Origin: Streptomyces sulfonofaciens
Lineage (GTDB): Bacteria; Actinomycetota; Actinomycetes; Streptomycetales; Streptomycetaceae
Direction of reading: 5' to 3'
DNA: 64,000 nt
Assembly (NCBI RefSeq): GCF_014656295.1
Contig: NZ_BNCD01000008.1
Location: 248,001 to 312,000 of the forward strand
The notes under the pieces were generated by a model. It worked only from the letters and a program-made list of their open reading frames with translations, ran no database searches and was not told the DNA's origin. Position numbers and translations under genes: made by a program. Below are positions 39,179 to 48,155 of the stretch, piece by piece (the first letter of the stretch is position 1; each line of letters starts with the position of its first letter).

Positions 39179-40437
39179 TCTTGTCTCCTGCCGGAACTTC
39201 CGCACAAGAGTCCGTCCGTTCATGTCCGGTGCCCCGCAGACCCGGAATGGCCGACGGCACACACACACGATCGAGAGATAAGCGCAGAAACGATTCTGCC
39301 GCTTACCCGAACCCCATGCGGTGATGATTCTTGGTGAACTGCGTCCGACTTCCCTGTCGGCACTCGGGTGATGGTACCTGCCCTCACATACCCAAGATCA
39401 AGAGGAAATATGTGAAGAGTCAAGTCAACAACAGGGAAGAAACCATCCGAGGCCCGTATAATTCGGTCATCGAAGTGTCGATGCGAGGTCTCCGGCCCCC
39501 TCCCCACTCGGGAACCGGCCGGCGGTGGGCATCGGAGAACGGCCGGCGCGGGCGGCAGGGCGCGTGCCGGACCCTGCCCGGCCGGGCCGAGGGGGGAGGC
39601 GCCGCCGCCTGTTCCCGCCCACGCGGCGGTGGAGAACGCGCGGGGTACCGCAGGGGTGTCCGTGGGGGTATCCACGCACAATCCGTGCACGCGCTCCCGG
39701 AAATCCCCCCTGCCGCCCGCCGCGGCCGTGATGGAGGCAGTCCCGCACCCGATCCGCGTGAGCGGCGGAACGCCTTCCGACCCCGGCGCCGTCCGCCGCC
39801 GAACCGGTACCGCGAATAGCGTGGCGATGCCCCGATGGGCGGACGCCGGACGGAGATGGCGCTCAAGGGGGAAAAAGAACGAGGAGAAGGGAGAAGGGAG
39901 AAGGGAGAAGGGGGAAAATGACGTAGTGGGGACCGCCCGGAACGGTGGAGGAACCGCGCCGTCCAGGGGGCGCCGCCGCCGAGTGGCCGCAGGCGAAACG
40001 ACCCACAGGGCGAAATGACGCACGCTGCCGAATGACACGACCGAAGAGATGACGCGGGCCTGCGTCACGCTCTCGCGCTTCCCGGCCCCGATGCGGCAGG
40101 GTCCCGAAATGCAGGCGGATCCTCCCGGTTCCCCGTGATCGGCGGGCCAGGGGAGCGGGAAGCCGGTGGACACGGTCCTCCGTGGATCACGCAGGTGTCG
40201 AGGCTTCACGATGCGCAAGGGTGCCGCGTCCATCACCCCCTCGCCTCTCGTCCGATGCCGTGTCGTCACGACCCGCCGGGGCGGCACGGCACCCTTTTAT
40301 GACGCTCAGTCACCAACCCGACGTCCCCGTAAGCCGAACGTGCGAAACCCTAGCTGAACATGGCCGAAACTAGACGGCAAAAAATCGACCCCTAAGGTTG
40401 CCCCACCTCAACACAATCCCGGAGGAAAGGCGCCCTG
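39179..40437. other. 1.26 kb gene-poor stretch before the amidase
   Basis: No frame here is convincingly coding. Open frames on both strands are Arg- or Ser/Pro-rich with mixed third positions. Composition is uneven: 39240-39480 and 40290-40430 are clearly more AT-rich than the genes around. Notable elements are an isolated TATAAT at 39457-39462, a purine-rich tandem repeat at 39885-39912 and an AT-rich segment directly before the amidase. The stretch looks like a composition boundary but has no mobility gene. Confidence 0.5.
39885..39912. repeat. 7-base purine repeat AGAAGGG, 4 copies
   Basis: Four exact head-to-tail copies of AGAAGGG, followed by GGGAAAATG. The strand asymmetry (all purine) is unusual for this chromosome. 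Confidence 0.9.
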
Positions 40438-41937
40438 ATGACAGACGTGAGCAGGCGGGAGATCCTGCGCTGGGCAGGCGGTGCAGCCGGTGCGGCCACG
40501 GTCGCCGGCGCTGCCGTTCCACAGGCCCGGGCAGCCGGTCGCAGACTGCGTCCGGGCAGCGTGGCACAGGCCGCAGCCATGCTGCGCAGCGGCGAGGCGA
40601 CCTCGGTCGAACTCACCCGGGACGCGCTGGCCGCCGCGACCGCGCTGCAGCCGAAGCTCAACGCGTTCATCACACTGACCTCCTGGCAGGCGCTCGACCT
40701 GGCCGCGCAGCGGGACGCCGAGCTGGCCGCGGGCGTGGATCGCGGGCCGCTGCACGGAGTCCCGATGATGGTGAAGGACCTCTTCGACACCGCCGGGGTG
40801 AGGACCACGGCCGGTTCGCAGGCGTACGCCGACCGGGTACCGACCGCGGACGCCACCGTGATCCGCAGACTCCGCGAGGCCGGCGCGGTGAGCATCGGCA
40901 AGACCAACCTGAACGAGTTCGCCGCCGGCATCGACGGCAGGAACGCGTACTTCGGCGACGTGCACAACCCGTGGGGTCCGACCCGGTCGCCCGGCGGCTC
41001 CTCCAGTGGCACGGGCGCCGGTGTGGCTGCGGGCATCACCGTGGTCGGCATCGGCAGCGACACCGGCGGGTCGGTACGCGTACCGGCCGCGTGGAACGGA
41101 ATCGTCGGCATCCGGCCCACGCACGGCCTGGTCAGCCTGCGCGGCGCCATACCCCGGGCGCCCAGCTTCGACGTCGTCGGCCCGTTCGGCCGGACGGTGC
41201 GCGACGCGGCCGCGATGCTGACCGCCATGGCCGGCCACGACCCGCAGGACCCGTACTCACTGGACCTGCCGCACACCGACTACCTGTCCGGGATCGGCCG
41301 CGGGATCGCCGGGCTCAGGATCGGCATCATCGAGGACTACAGTCTGACCGGAATCGACCCGGACGTGGAACGGCAGGTGCACCAGGCCATCCGCACGTTC
41401 TCCCACCTCGGCGCCCGGATCAGGACGGTCCGGGTGAGCAACCTCGCCACCATGCTCGATTTCGACCCGGCCTTCACGATCCTGCGGTACGAGTTCGGCC
41501 AGGCGATGAAGGACATCTACTGGTCCGCACCGGACAAGAGCATCTTCGGACCGACAGTTCAGGCGGACATGAACGCGTCGGCCCAGATCTCCGCGTCGGA
41601 CTACGAGGCGGCCCTGTCCCGCCGCCCTTCGGACACTGCCCCGCTGCGCGCGACCCTGAGCGAGGTGGACGTCCTGCTCACTCCGATGATGCCCACCGTG
41701 GCACCGGTGCAGGACACCACCTCGGACGAGTACACCCGCGGCCGCCGGTACACCATGCCGTTCAGCTACGCCAACCTGCCCTCGGTGGTCGTCCCCTGCG
41801 GCTTCGGCGACGCGGGCCTGCCGGTCGGCCTGCAACTCGTCGGTGCCGAACTCGGCGAGCCCCTCCTCCTGCGCACGGCAGCGGCCTTCGAAAGGGCTGT
41901 CCGCCTCCACCCGTCCCTCCCCCCGGCCCACGCCTGA
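40438..41937 (+). CDS. Tat-exported amidase (amidase signature family)
   Basis: A 499-residue amidase. The N terminus SRREILRWAGGAAGAATVAGAA is a twin-arginine signal (SRRxIL, then a moderately hydrophobic core) with likely cleavage at ARA near residue 34, so the enzyme should be secreted folded. The Lys-cisSer-Ser triad is Lys113 (MMVKDLFDT), Ser188 (SPGGSSSGTG) and Ser212 (SDTGGSVR), with the normal spacings of 75 and 24 residues. FSYANLPSVVVPCGFGDAGLPVGLQLVG is the family C-terminal part. It hydrolyses an amide bond of unknown substrate. ATG at 40438 with GGAGG 12 bases upstream; a GTG at 40447 would also keep the signal. The gene lies alone after a gene-poor stretch. Confidence 0.9.
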   Translation: MTDVSRREILRWAGGAAGAATVAGAAVPQARAAGRRLRPGSVAQAAAMLRSGEATSVELTRDALAAATALQPKLNAFITLTSWQALDLAAQRDAELAAGVDRGPLHGVPMMVKDLFDTAGVRTTAGSQAYADRVPTADATVIRRLREAGAVSIGKTNLNEFAAGIDGRNAYFGDVHNPWGPTRSPGGSSSGTGAGVAAGITVVGIGSDTGGSVRVPAAWNGIVGIRPTHGLVSLRGAIPRAPSFDVVGPFGRTVRDAAAMLTAMAGHDPQDPYSLDLPHTDYLSGIGRGIAGLRIGIIEDYSLTGIDPDVERQVHQAIRTFSHLGARIRTVRVSNLATMLDFDPAFTILRYEFGQAMKDIYWSAPDKSIFGPTVQADMNASAQISASDYEAALSRRPSDTAPLRATLSEVDVLLTPMMPTVAPVQDTTSDEYTRGRRYTMPFSYANLPSVVVPCGFGDAGLPVGLQLVGAELGEPLLLRTAAAFERAVRLHPSLPPAHA

Positions 41938-42339
41938 CCGGGCGCCTGGCGGGCCCCTCGGGTGAAGTCGCCCCGTGGCACCCGAAGACGTCGCCGTGAC
42001 CCGCAGGGGCGTGGTCCGTGCACAACGAACCGTGTCCGCCCATGCGGAACTGCGTCCGTCCGCGTTCCGGGGAGCCTCCGGGGAGGATCACCCCGAGATC
42101 CGGGCAGCGTCCCGCCGGAACGCCGGGTTCCTGACCCGTTCGGAGGGCGTCCCGATTCCGGTTCGCGAAAATGGCGGGTCGCGCGCTCCAGGACACCGCG
42201 GCACTCCCTGGCGTCGCTACGGCTCGACTTGCGCCGAGTCGGGCACCCGGCCCGGGGGCGGGCGGACGGGCAGGCGCGACGGCCCGGGCACCGGCGAGCG
42301 CGGCGGCCCCCTGACATCGGGCGCCGGCACCGGCACCCA

Positions 42340-42381
42340 CACCCGCACCCGCACCCGCACCCGCACCCGCACCCGCACCCG
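42340..42381. repeat. Hexanucleotide array (CACCCG)7
   Basis: Seven exact copies of CACCCG. It is a simple-sequence tract likely to vary in copy number through slippage. It lies about 195 bases before the APH-family start. Confidence 0.95.
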
Positions 42382-42462
42382 CAGCGAAGGGCGCGGTGGC
42401 CGGCCGTGCTGGAGGGGATGCGAGACTTGCCGGCGCGGGCGCGCATGCGCCGTGGCCGGTGC

Positions 42463-42532
42463 CGCGCGGTGCGTGCGCCGCGGGAAGAGGCACGGGACGC
42501 GCGGTGCGTGCGCCGCGGCAAGAGGCACGGGA
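42463..42532. repeat. 35-base tandem duplication
   Basis: 42463-42497 and 42498-42532 are head-to-tail copies of a 35-base unit beginning CGCGCGGTGCGTGCGCCGCG, differing at one base (G versus C). It lies 44 bases before the start of the APH-family gene, so it is inside the likely promoter or leader. Confidence 0.9.
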
Positions 42533-42576
42533 GCGGGCCGGGTACGCCGGTCCGCAGGCTCATCAGGAGGTCGGCG

Positions 42577-43443
42577 GTGGACGAGGCGCGGGCGCGCGAG
42601 GTGCTTGCGGCGGCCGGGGTGCTGCCGGCCGGTGCGGTGGCCGGGGCCCGGCTGCTGGCGCTGGGCGAGAACGCGGTGTTCGCGGCCGGTGACGTGGTGG
42701 TCAAGGTGGGCCGCGGCGCGAAACTGCTGGAGCGCGCGCGGCGGGAGCTGCGGGTGGCCGACTGGCTCGCGGGTGCCGGCGTTCCCGCGGTGCGGGCCGC
42801 GGAGCCCGAGGCCCTGCTGGTCGACGGCCGGCCGGTGACGGTCTGGCGGCGGCTGCCCGAGCCGGTGCGTCCGGCGGGCCCCGCCGACCTCGCGGCACTG
42901 CTGCGTCAGGTGCACGCCCTGCCCGCGCCCGGCTTCGAGCTCGTGCGGCGTGAGCTGCTCGACGGTGTGGAGCGCTGGCTGCGGCTCGCCGGTACGGCGA
43001 TCGACCCGGCCGACGCCGCGTATCTGCGCGAGCGCCGCGACGGCTTCGCGGCGGCTGCGGCCGCACTCGTCCCGCATCTGCCCCCGGGCCCGATACACGG
43101 CGACGCGCTCCCCCGCAACGTCCACATCGGCCCCGAGGGACCGGTGCTGGTGGACCTGGAGACCTTCTCGTCGGACCTGCGCGAGCACGACCTCGTGGTG
43201 ATGGCCCTGACCTGCGACCGCTACGGGCTCGGGGAGGCCGCGTACACGGAGTTCAGCACGGCTTACGGCTGGGACGTACGCGAGTGGGAGGGGTGCGGGG
43301 TGCTGCGCGGCGCCCGGGAGACGGCGAGCTGCGCCTGGGTGGCCCAGCACGCTCCCACCAACCCCAAGGCCCTCGCGGAGTTCCGCCGCCGGGTCGCGTC
43401 CCTGCGGGACGGCGACGAGACGGTGCGGTGGTACCCGTTCTGA
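42577..43443 (+). CDS. APH-family phosphotransferase
   Basis: A 288-residue protein of the aminoglycoside phosphotransferase/choline kinase fold. The ATP-binding part contains ALGENAVFAAGDVVVKVGRG, the catalytic loop is GPIHGDALPRNVHIG (Brenner-type HGDxxxxN), and the metal site is LVDLETFSSDLREHD. Substrate is unknown; many such proteins in Streptomyces are not resistance enzymes. GTG at 42577, seven bases after AGGAGG, is well supported. Upstream repeats and the solitary position give no clue to pathway. Confidence 0.85.
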   Translation: MDEARAREVLAAAGVLPAGAVAGARLLALGENAVFAAGDVVVKVGRGAKLLERARRELRVADWLAGAGVPAVRAAEPEALLVDGRPVTVWRRLPEPVRPAGPADLAALLRQVHALPAPGFELVRRELLDGVERWLRLAGTAIDPADAAYLRERRDGFAAAAAALVPHLPPGPIHGDALPRNVHIGPEGPVLVDLETFSSDLREHDLVVMALTCDRYGLGEAAYTEFSTAYGWDVREWEGCGVLRGARETASCAWVAQHAPTNPKALAEFRRRVASLRDGDETVRWYPF

Positions 43444-43557
43444 CGACGCGTTGCGAGGACGGATGACCGGGAGGCCGCAAGACCGCGAGCCGGAAGACCG
43501 CGAGGCCGCAAAACCGGGGATCGGAGGGCCGGGCGCCGTGCGCCCGAGGACGGCGGG

Positions 43558-44658
43558 TCAGTCCCGGGTCCGTGCGGTGCCGTCCGGTGCGTCCGGTGCG
43601 GGGAGCGGGCTCGATGTTCCCAGGGGGGCCGTGGTCCCGAGAGGGGCCGTGCTCGCACGCGGGATGAGGCGGGTCGGCAGCACGCGGTGCAGGGCGGGGT
43701 CGGCGTCCGGGTCGTCGATGAGGGAGCGGGCCAGTTCACCGGCGGTCCTGCCGATGTCCTCCGCGGGCTGGGCGACCGTCGACAACTGCATCCACTCGGC
43801 CATCTCGTGGTCGTCGAAGCCGAGCACGGACATCCGCCCGGGCACGTCCAGGCCCGCGCCGCGCAGCACCCCCATCACCTCGATGGCGACCTGGTCTATC
43901 TCCGCGAAGATCGCGGTGGGCGGCTCGCGCAGACCGAGCAGCCCGCCCACGGCCTCCTCGGCACCGCGCCTGCCGCTCGCCGCAACGTCCACCACCAGAC
44001 GTCGGTCGACCTCGACACCCGCCTCGGCGAGCGCCTCGCGGTAACCGAGGAAGCGCCGCTGCGAACTGAACGAGAACCCCGAGGGACCGCGCGCCGCGTG
44101 CACGTACCCGATCCGCCGATGCCCCAGGTTGATCAGGTGCCGCACGCCGTGTCTGGCGCCCATGACGTCGTCGACGTAGACGCTCGCACGGCCCGGCGCC
44201 TGCTGGCTCACGTAGACGATGGGCATGCCGAGGCCGTCCAGCCGGGCGCTCTCGTCCGCGGTGAGGTCGAACGAGACCACCAGGAGGGCGTCGGCGTTGC
44301 GGCGGGCGGGCAGGCGGTCGAAGAACGCGGCCCGGTCGGCCATGTCGGAGACGCTGTAGACGAGCAGGTCCAGGCCGGTGCCGCGGAGCCCCGCGCCGAG
44401 GCCCGAGAGCGCCGCTCCGACGAACCAGGACTTGAGCGTGGGCACCAATACCGCCACCGCACCGGTCTTCCCCGTGACCAGGCCGGAGGCCTGACGGGAG
44501 ATCACGAACGACAGCTCGCGGGCCGCCTCCTCCACCCGGCGCCGGGCGTCGGGCGAGACGGTGGGCAGACCGCGCAGGGTGCGCGAGACGGTGGAGACCG
44601 AGACTCCCGCGCGCTTGGCCACATCGGCCATGGTCGGATGGCGCTGAGCTGGCGGCAT
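43558..44658 (-). CDS. LacI-family transcriptional regulator
   Basis: A 366-residue LacI/GalR regulator. The DNA-binding head MADVAKRAGVSVSTVSRTLRGLPTVSPDARRRV is followed by the hinge helix region and a periplasmic-binding-like effector domain (VAVLVPTLKSWFVGAALSGL; GARHGVRHLINLGHRRIGYVHA; VLGFDDHEMAEWMQLSTV). From memory it resembles the streptomycete maltose regulator group. The last 30 residues are a Thr/Pro/Ala-rich tail with TAPLGTTAPLGT. ATG at 44658 gives the MPPAQRHPTMADV start. It is divergent from an alpha-glucosidase. Two related palindromes (44702-44717 and 44878-44893) in the shared intergenic region are its probable operators, implying autoregulation and control of the glucosidase. 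Confidence 0.92.
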   Translation of the reverse strand: MPPAQRHPTMADVAKRAGVSVSTVSRTLRGLPTVSPDARRRVEEAARELSFVISRQASGLVTGKTGAVAVLVPTLKSWFVGAALSGLGAGLRGTGLDLLVYSVSDMADRAAFFDRLPARRNADALLVVSFDLTADESARLDGLGMPIVYVSQQAPGRASVYVDDVMGARHGVRHLINLGHRRIGYVHAARGPSGFSFSSQRRFLGYREALAEAGVEVDRRLVVDVAASGRRGAEEAVGGLLGLREPPTAIFAEIDQVAIEVMGVLRGAGLDVPGRMSVLGFDDHEMAEWMQLSTVAQPAEDIGRTAGELARSLIDDPDADPALHRVLPTRLIPRASTAPLGTTAPLGTSSPLPAPDAPDGTARTRD

Positions 44659-44701
44659 GGCGGGAACGTAACACACCTCCGGCCCCCCGTCCGCCGCCTT
44701 C

Positions 44702-44717
44702 GTGACAGCGCTGTCAC
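44702..44717. promoter_or_regulatory. LacI-type operator 1 (perfect palindrome)
   Basis: GTGACAGCGCTGTCAC is a perfect 16-base palindrome with the central CG and symmetric half-sites of LacI/GalR operators. It lies 44 bases upstream of the LacI start codon, fitting autoregulation. Confidence 0.75.
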
Positions 44718-44849
44718 CGGTCGTACCGACGTCCTCGCCGCCCTGTGCCGGTCATCCAGAGCACCAACTTCCATGAACGCGGCAGGGGGGCATAGGCGGA
44801 TGTCCCATACCAGCAGGTCCCCGTGTGCCGTATTGGTCGGCCTCATCCA

Positions 44850-44879
44850 TTGACACCCCGCTTGGCACATCCTTAGCGT
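44850..44879 (+). promoter_or_regulatory. Promoter of the alpha-glucosidase gene
   Basis: TTGACA and TAGCGT are separated by 18 bases, a good Streptomyces vegetative promoter. Transcription would start near 44886, inside operator 2, leaving a leader of about 430 bases before the GTG at 45317. Confidence 0.6.
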
Positions 44880-44893
44880 GCAAGCGTTGTCAC
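44878..44893. promoter_or_regulatory. LacI-type operator 2, overlapping the promoter
   Basis: GTGCAAGCGTTGTCAC matches operator 1 at 13 of 16 positions and keeps the GTG...GCG...GTCAC frame. It overlaps the end of the -10 box and the predicted start of transcription, the classical position for steric repression. Confidence 0.65.
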
Positions 44894-45232
44894 ACAGTGA
44901 GCCGCCCTCTGCCGCCTGGAGCGTCCTGCCATGCCGCCACGCCGTAGCACCCACATGGTCACCGGCGCCCGCGCGGCCGCGGCCGCCACCGCGCTCTTCG
45001 CACGGGTCAGAGGCGCGGACCCCGGCGGACCCTGGCGCACGGACGGCACCCCGCGACCGCTCCGGCCGGGCGGCGGAGCGCCCGGCCCCGCTCCCGGCCG
45101 CGGTGACCGGCGCGGCGTGTGGCAGCGCTCTCCCCGGGGCCCGGGGAGCCCGGCCGAGAAGCGGTGACGTCCGGCCCGCACCGGCCCCGTGCCCCTGCCG
45201 CACCGACACGGCTGCTTCCCACCGCCGGCACA

Positions 45233-45274
45233 GCCCCTCCCCACGGGAGCACCGCCCCTCCCCACCGGAGCACC
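45233..45274. repeat. 21-base tandem duplication in the glucosidase leader
   Basis: GCCCCTCCCCACGGGAGCACC (45233-45253) is followed by a second copy with one change (45254-45274). Confidence 0.8.
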
Positions 45275-45316
45275 GCCGCGGCCCGCTCCCGCGCCGCCCA
45301 CCTCGAAGGAGTCCTC

Positions 45317-46981
45317 GTGACCGAGCACGCCCCGCTGGACATGTCCTCCCAGGACCCCGACTGGTGGCGCCAGGCCGTCGTCTACCAGGTGTACCCGCGC
45401 AGTTTCGCCGACGCCGACGGGGACGGCATCGGGGACATCGCGGACATCACCCGGCGCCTCGGCCACCTGGCGGCGCTGGGGGTGGACGCGCTGTGGCTGA
45501 GCCCCTTCTACCCGTCCGAACTCAAGGACGGCGGTTACGACGTCGCCGACTACCGCAACGTCGACCCCAGGCTGGGCACGCTGGACGACTTCGACGCGAT
45601 GGCCGCCGAGGCGCACCGGCTCGGTATCAAGGTCATCATCGACATCGTGCCCAACCACTCCTCGGACCGGCACGCGTGGTTCCAGGAGGCGCTGGCCGCG
45701 GCGCCGGGTTCCGCTGCACGGGACCGGTACGTCTTCCGGGACGGGCGCGGCAGCCACGGGGAGCTGCCGCCGACCGACTGGGAGGCCAACTTCGGCGGCA
45801 GCGCATGGCAGCGCGTGCCGGACGGGCAGTGGTACCTGCACCTCTTCACGCCGGAGCAGCCCGACTTCAACTGGGGCAACGAGGAGGTGCGCGCCGACTT
45901 CCGCACCACCCTGCGCTTCTGGTCGGACCGGGGCGTCGACGGCTTCCGCATCGACGTGGCCCACGGTCTGGCCAAGGACCTGTCGGAGCCGCTGCGCGAC
46001 CTCGGTCCCGACCAGCACCACGGCATGCAGAACGGGGTGGTGGACGGCACGCATCCGTACCTGGACCGGGACGAGGTGCACGAGATCTACCGGGACTGGC
46101 GCAAGGTCTTCGACGCGTACACACCGCCGCGGATGGCGGTGGCGGAGGCATGGGTGAAGAATGCCCGGCGCGTGCTGTACACCCGCGCCGACGAGTTGGG
46201 GCAGGCGTTCAACTTCGAGTACCTGGAGACGGACTGGTCGACCACGAGGCTGCGGGAGGTGATCGCCACCTCGCTGGAGACCGCGCAGGCCGCCGGGGCG
46301 TCCGCGACGTGGGTGCTCTCCAACCACGACGTGGTCCGGCACGCGTCCCGCCTGGCGCTGCCGCCCGGCACCGATCTTCAGGCGTGGCTGCGCTCGGACG
46401 GCACGGAGCCGATGGCCGACCCCGCGCTGGGGCGGCGCCGGGCGCGCGCCGCGACCCTTCTGATGCTGGCGCTGCCCGGCTCCTCCTACCTCTACCAGGG
46501 CGAGGAGCTGGGGCTGCCCGAGGTGGCCGACCTGCCGGCCGAGGTGCTCCAGGACCCGGTCTGGGAGCAGACGGGGCGGCGCCGCAAGGGGCGTGACGGG
46601 TGCCGTGTGCCGCTGCCCTGGACCCGCTCCGGGCCCTCCTACGGCTTCGGCACCGGCGGTGCCTGGCTTCCGCAGCCCGCGGTCTTCGGACCGCTCTCGG
46701 TCGAGGCGCAGGACGGTGTGGCGGGCTCGACGCTGGAGCTGTACCGCACGGCGCTGCGGCTGCGCCGCAAGCTGCTCGGCGACGAGACCCTGACGTGGCT
46801 TCCGACACCCGACGACGACGTCCTGCACTTCGCGCGCTCCTCGGGATGGCAGTCCCTCACGAACCTCTCCTCGCGCTCCGTGCCGCTGCCCGCGGGTGAG
46901 GTGGTGCTGGCCAGCAGCGAGATGACGGGCACCCGGCTGCCTCCGGACACGACGGTGTGGCTCAGGGCGGCGGGCCACTGA
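45317..46981 (+). CDS. GH13 alpha-glucosidase
   Basis: A 554-residue oligo-1,6-glucosidase/alpha-glucosidase-like GH13 enzyme. Region motifs: VVYQVYPRSFADADGDGIGDI at the start, IDIVPNHSSDRHAWF (I), DGFRIDVAHGL with nucleophile Asp213 (II), MAVAEAWV with the acid/base Glu (III) and LSNHDVVRH with the transition-state Asp (IV). It has the usual C-terminal beta domain and no signal peptide, so it should cleave imported maltose or isomaltose-type sugars in the cytoplasm. GTG at 45317, eight bases after GAAGGAG. It is divergent from the LacI gene and has a LacI operator over its promoter. In S. coelicolor a similar enzyme (aglA) belongs to the maltose operon; here no mal transporter is adjacent. 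Confidence 0.92.
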   Translation: MTEHAPLDMSSQDPDWWRQAVVYQVYPRSFADADGDGIGDIADITRRLGHLAALGVDALWLSPFYPSELKDGGYDVADYRNVDPRLGTLDDFDAMAAEAHRLGIKVIIDIVPNHSSDRHAWFQEALAAAPGSAARDRYVFRDGRGSHGELPPTDWEANFGGSAWQRVPDGQWYLHLFTPEQPDFNWGNEEVRADFRTTLRFWSDRGVDGFRIDVAHGLAKDLSEPLRDLGPDQHHGMQNGVVDGTHPYLDRDEVHEIYRDWRKVFDAYTPPRMAVAEAWVKNARRVLYTRADELGQAFNFEYLETDWSTTRLREVIATSLETAQAAGASATWVLSNHDVVRHASRLALPPGTDLQAWLRSDGTEPMADPALGRRRARAATLLMLALPGSSYLYQGEELGLPEVADLPAEVLQDPVWEQTGRRRKGRDGCRVPLPWTRSGPSYGFGTGGAWLPQPAVFGPLSVEAQDGVAGSTLELYRTALRLRRKLLGDETLTWLPTPDDDVLHFARSSGWQSLTNLSSRSVPLPAGEVVLASSEMTGTRLPPDTTVWLRAAGH

Positions 46982-47435
46982 CAAGCCTGCGTGACGCCCG
47001 GGTGACCGGCGTGGTGCCCGCCCTCCCCGTGCCGGCGGGCCCCTGCTCGGCGGGTCCCTGCTCGGCGGGGCGTTCCCGGACGCCCTGTCCTGGGTGGGCG
47101 CAGCGCTCCCGGGCGCGGTCCTCGCGGCTCGGACCGGCCAGGGCTTCCACGCCGGGAGGGGCTCCACGCCTTCCGGGCGGTCTTCTTCCGAGGATTCTAG
47201 GAGGGCATCGGGAAAAGCCGCCGGCGCTTCCGCCGGATGCCGCTGTGCTGCACGGACAGGGGCCCGTGCCGGCGGACGGCGCCGAAGCAGGGGCCGGTGC
47301 CCGTCCGGCGGTGCGGTCCGGCAGTGCGGTCCTCTCGGGCGGTTCGGCGGGCGGGCGCCGCACGGACCGGGGTCCGGGGTGTGCCCCGGACGAGGCCCGG
47401 CGCGCCCCGGCTGCGGCCCCGCGTGCCCGGAGGCC
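46982..47435. other. Intergenic stretch between alpha-glucosidase and exonuclease
   Basis: 454 bases between convergent genes. No coding-like frame. Small inverted repeats such as CCGGCG-CTTC-CGCCGG near 47220-47250 are present. The direct pair GCTCGGCGGGTCCCT/GCTCGGCGGGGCGTT lies near 47046-47078. No clear function. Confidence 0.5.
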
Positions 47436-48155
47436 TCATCCCACCGCGCCCGGTGGCTCCCGCAGCGGCCACCGGCCGTCGACCACGGCGGTGCTGTCGC
47501 CCTGGCGGCGGAGGTGGGCCTGGTAGTCGGCGGCCCGCAGGGCCGACCACTGGATCTGCCGGTGGTGCAGGTCCGCGACGGGCAGTTCGGCGACCTTGCG
47601 GTGCCTGCCGGCTATCGCACAGGCGAGCCGGGCCGCGGCCAGGGCGTCTGCCGCGGCGTCGTGCGCGGCCTCCAGCAGCACGCCGTACTCCGCGCAGACG
47701 GCTTCGAGGGTGCGCTTGCCCCGGCGGTAGCGGTCCACGGCGCGGTCGATGGTGTACGGGTCGATGACGGGGGCGGGGTCGGCGCCGTCCAGCCGCTCCC
47801 GCAGCGAGGGCAGACCGTGCCTGCGCAGCTCCGCGGCGAGCAGGGTCAGGTCGAAGGAGGCGTTGTACGCGACGACCGGGACGCCGGCCCGCCAGGCACC
47901 GGCGAGGACGCCCGCTATGGCGTCGGCGACCTGGTCGGCGGGCCGGCCGGCGGCGGCGCGCTCGTCGCTGATGCCGTGCACGGCGACCGCGTCCGGCGGG
48001 ATGGGGACGCCGGGGTCGGCCAGCCACTCCCTGCGGCCCAGCGGTCGGCCGCCGCCGACCTCGATCACCGCGGCCGTGACGATCCGCGCCTCGGCCGGGT
48101 CGGTCCCCGTCGTCTCCAGGTCGAAGCCGATCAACGGCTCCGTGTGCCAGGCCAT
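47436..48155 (-). CDS. DEDDh-family 3'-5' exonuclease (DnaQ-like)
   Basis: A 239-residue exonuclease. Exo I is IGFDLETTGTDP, Exo II is VVAYNASFDLTLL with the N-x-x-x-D pattern, and Exo III HDAAADALAA supplies His and Asp of DEDDh. It resembles DNA polymerase III epsilon-like proteins; in Streptomyces such stand-alone proteins are called 3'-5' exonucleases and may take part in repair or RNA turnover. ATG at 48155 with GGAGGGGG about five bases upstream. No other repair gene is adjacent. Confidence 0.88.
   Translation of the reverse strand: MAWHTEPLIGFDLETTGTDPAEARIVTAAVIEVGGGRPLGRREWLADPGVPIPPDAVAVHGISDERAAAGRPADQVADAIAGVLAGAWRAGVPVVAYNASFDLTLLAAELRRHGLPSLRERLDGADPAPVIDPYTIDRAVDRYRRGKRTLEAVCAEYGVLLEAAHDAAADALAAARLACAIAGRHRKVAELPVADLHHRQIQWSALRAADYQAHLRRQGDSTAVVDGRWPLREPPGAVG

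Larger units (their letters stand above)
41938..42576. other. 640-base repeat-bearing intergenic stretch
   Basis: No supported gene. It contains a hexanucleotide array at 42340-42381 and an exact-adjacent 35-base duplication at 42463-42532. The frames that cross it encode runs such as Thr-Arg repeats that only reflect the array. The promoter of the APH-family gene must lie in its right end. Confidence 0.6.
44659..45316. other. Divergent regulatory region of lacI and alpha-glucosidase
   Basis: 658 bases without a supported gene. The left part holds two LacI-type operators and a good promoter. The right part (about 44930-45310) is a long leader containing a 21-base tandem duplication at 45233-45274. 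A possible 78-codon frame at 44931-45167 has no ribosome site and no recognisable product; it may be a relic of a lost gene. Confidence 0.6.

Noticed and set aside
39457..39462. Perfect TATAAT as a promoter
   Set aside because: No matching -35 box at 16-19 bases on either strand and no supported gene downstream on the plus strand.
39412..39819. 135-codon plus-strand frame starting GTG after AGAGGA
   Set aside because: The ribosome site is decent, but most of the frame is Arg/Gly/Pro-rich with low third-position GC at the start and no family resemblance. Kept as non-coding.
39220..40287. 355-codon minus-strand frame in the gene-poor stretch
   Set aside because: Mixed third-position composition, homopolymer-like runs from the AGAAGGG repeat (Ser/Pro/Phe) and no ribosome site.
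44931..45167. 78-codon frame in the alpha-glucosidase leader
   Set aside because: No ribosome site, low-complexity Pro/Gly/Arg product and no recognisable signal peptide; treated as leader sequence, possibly a relic.
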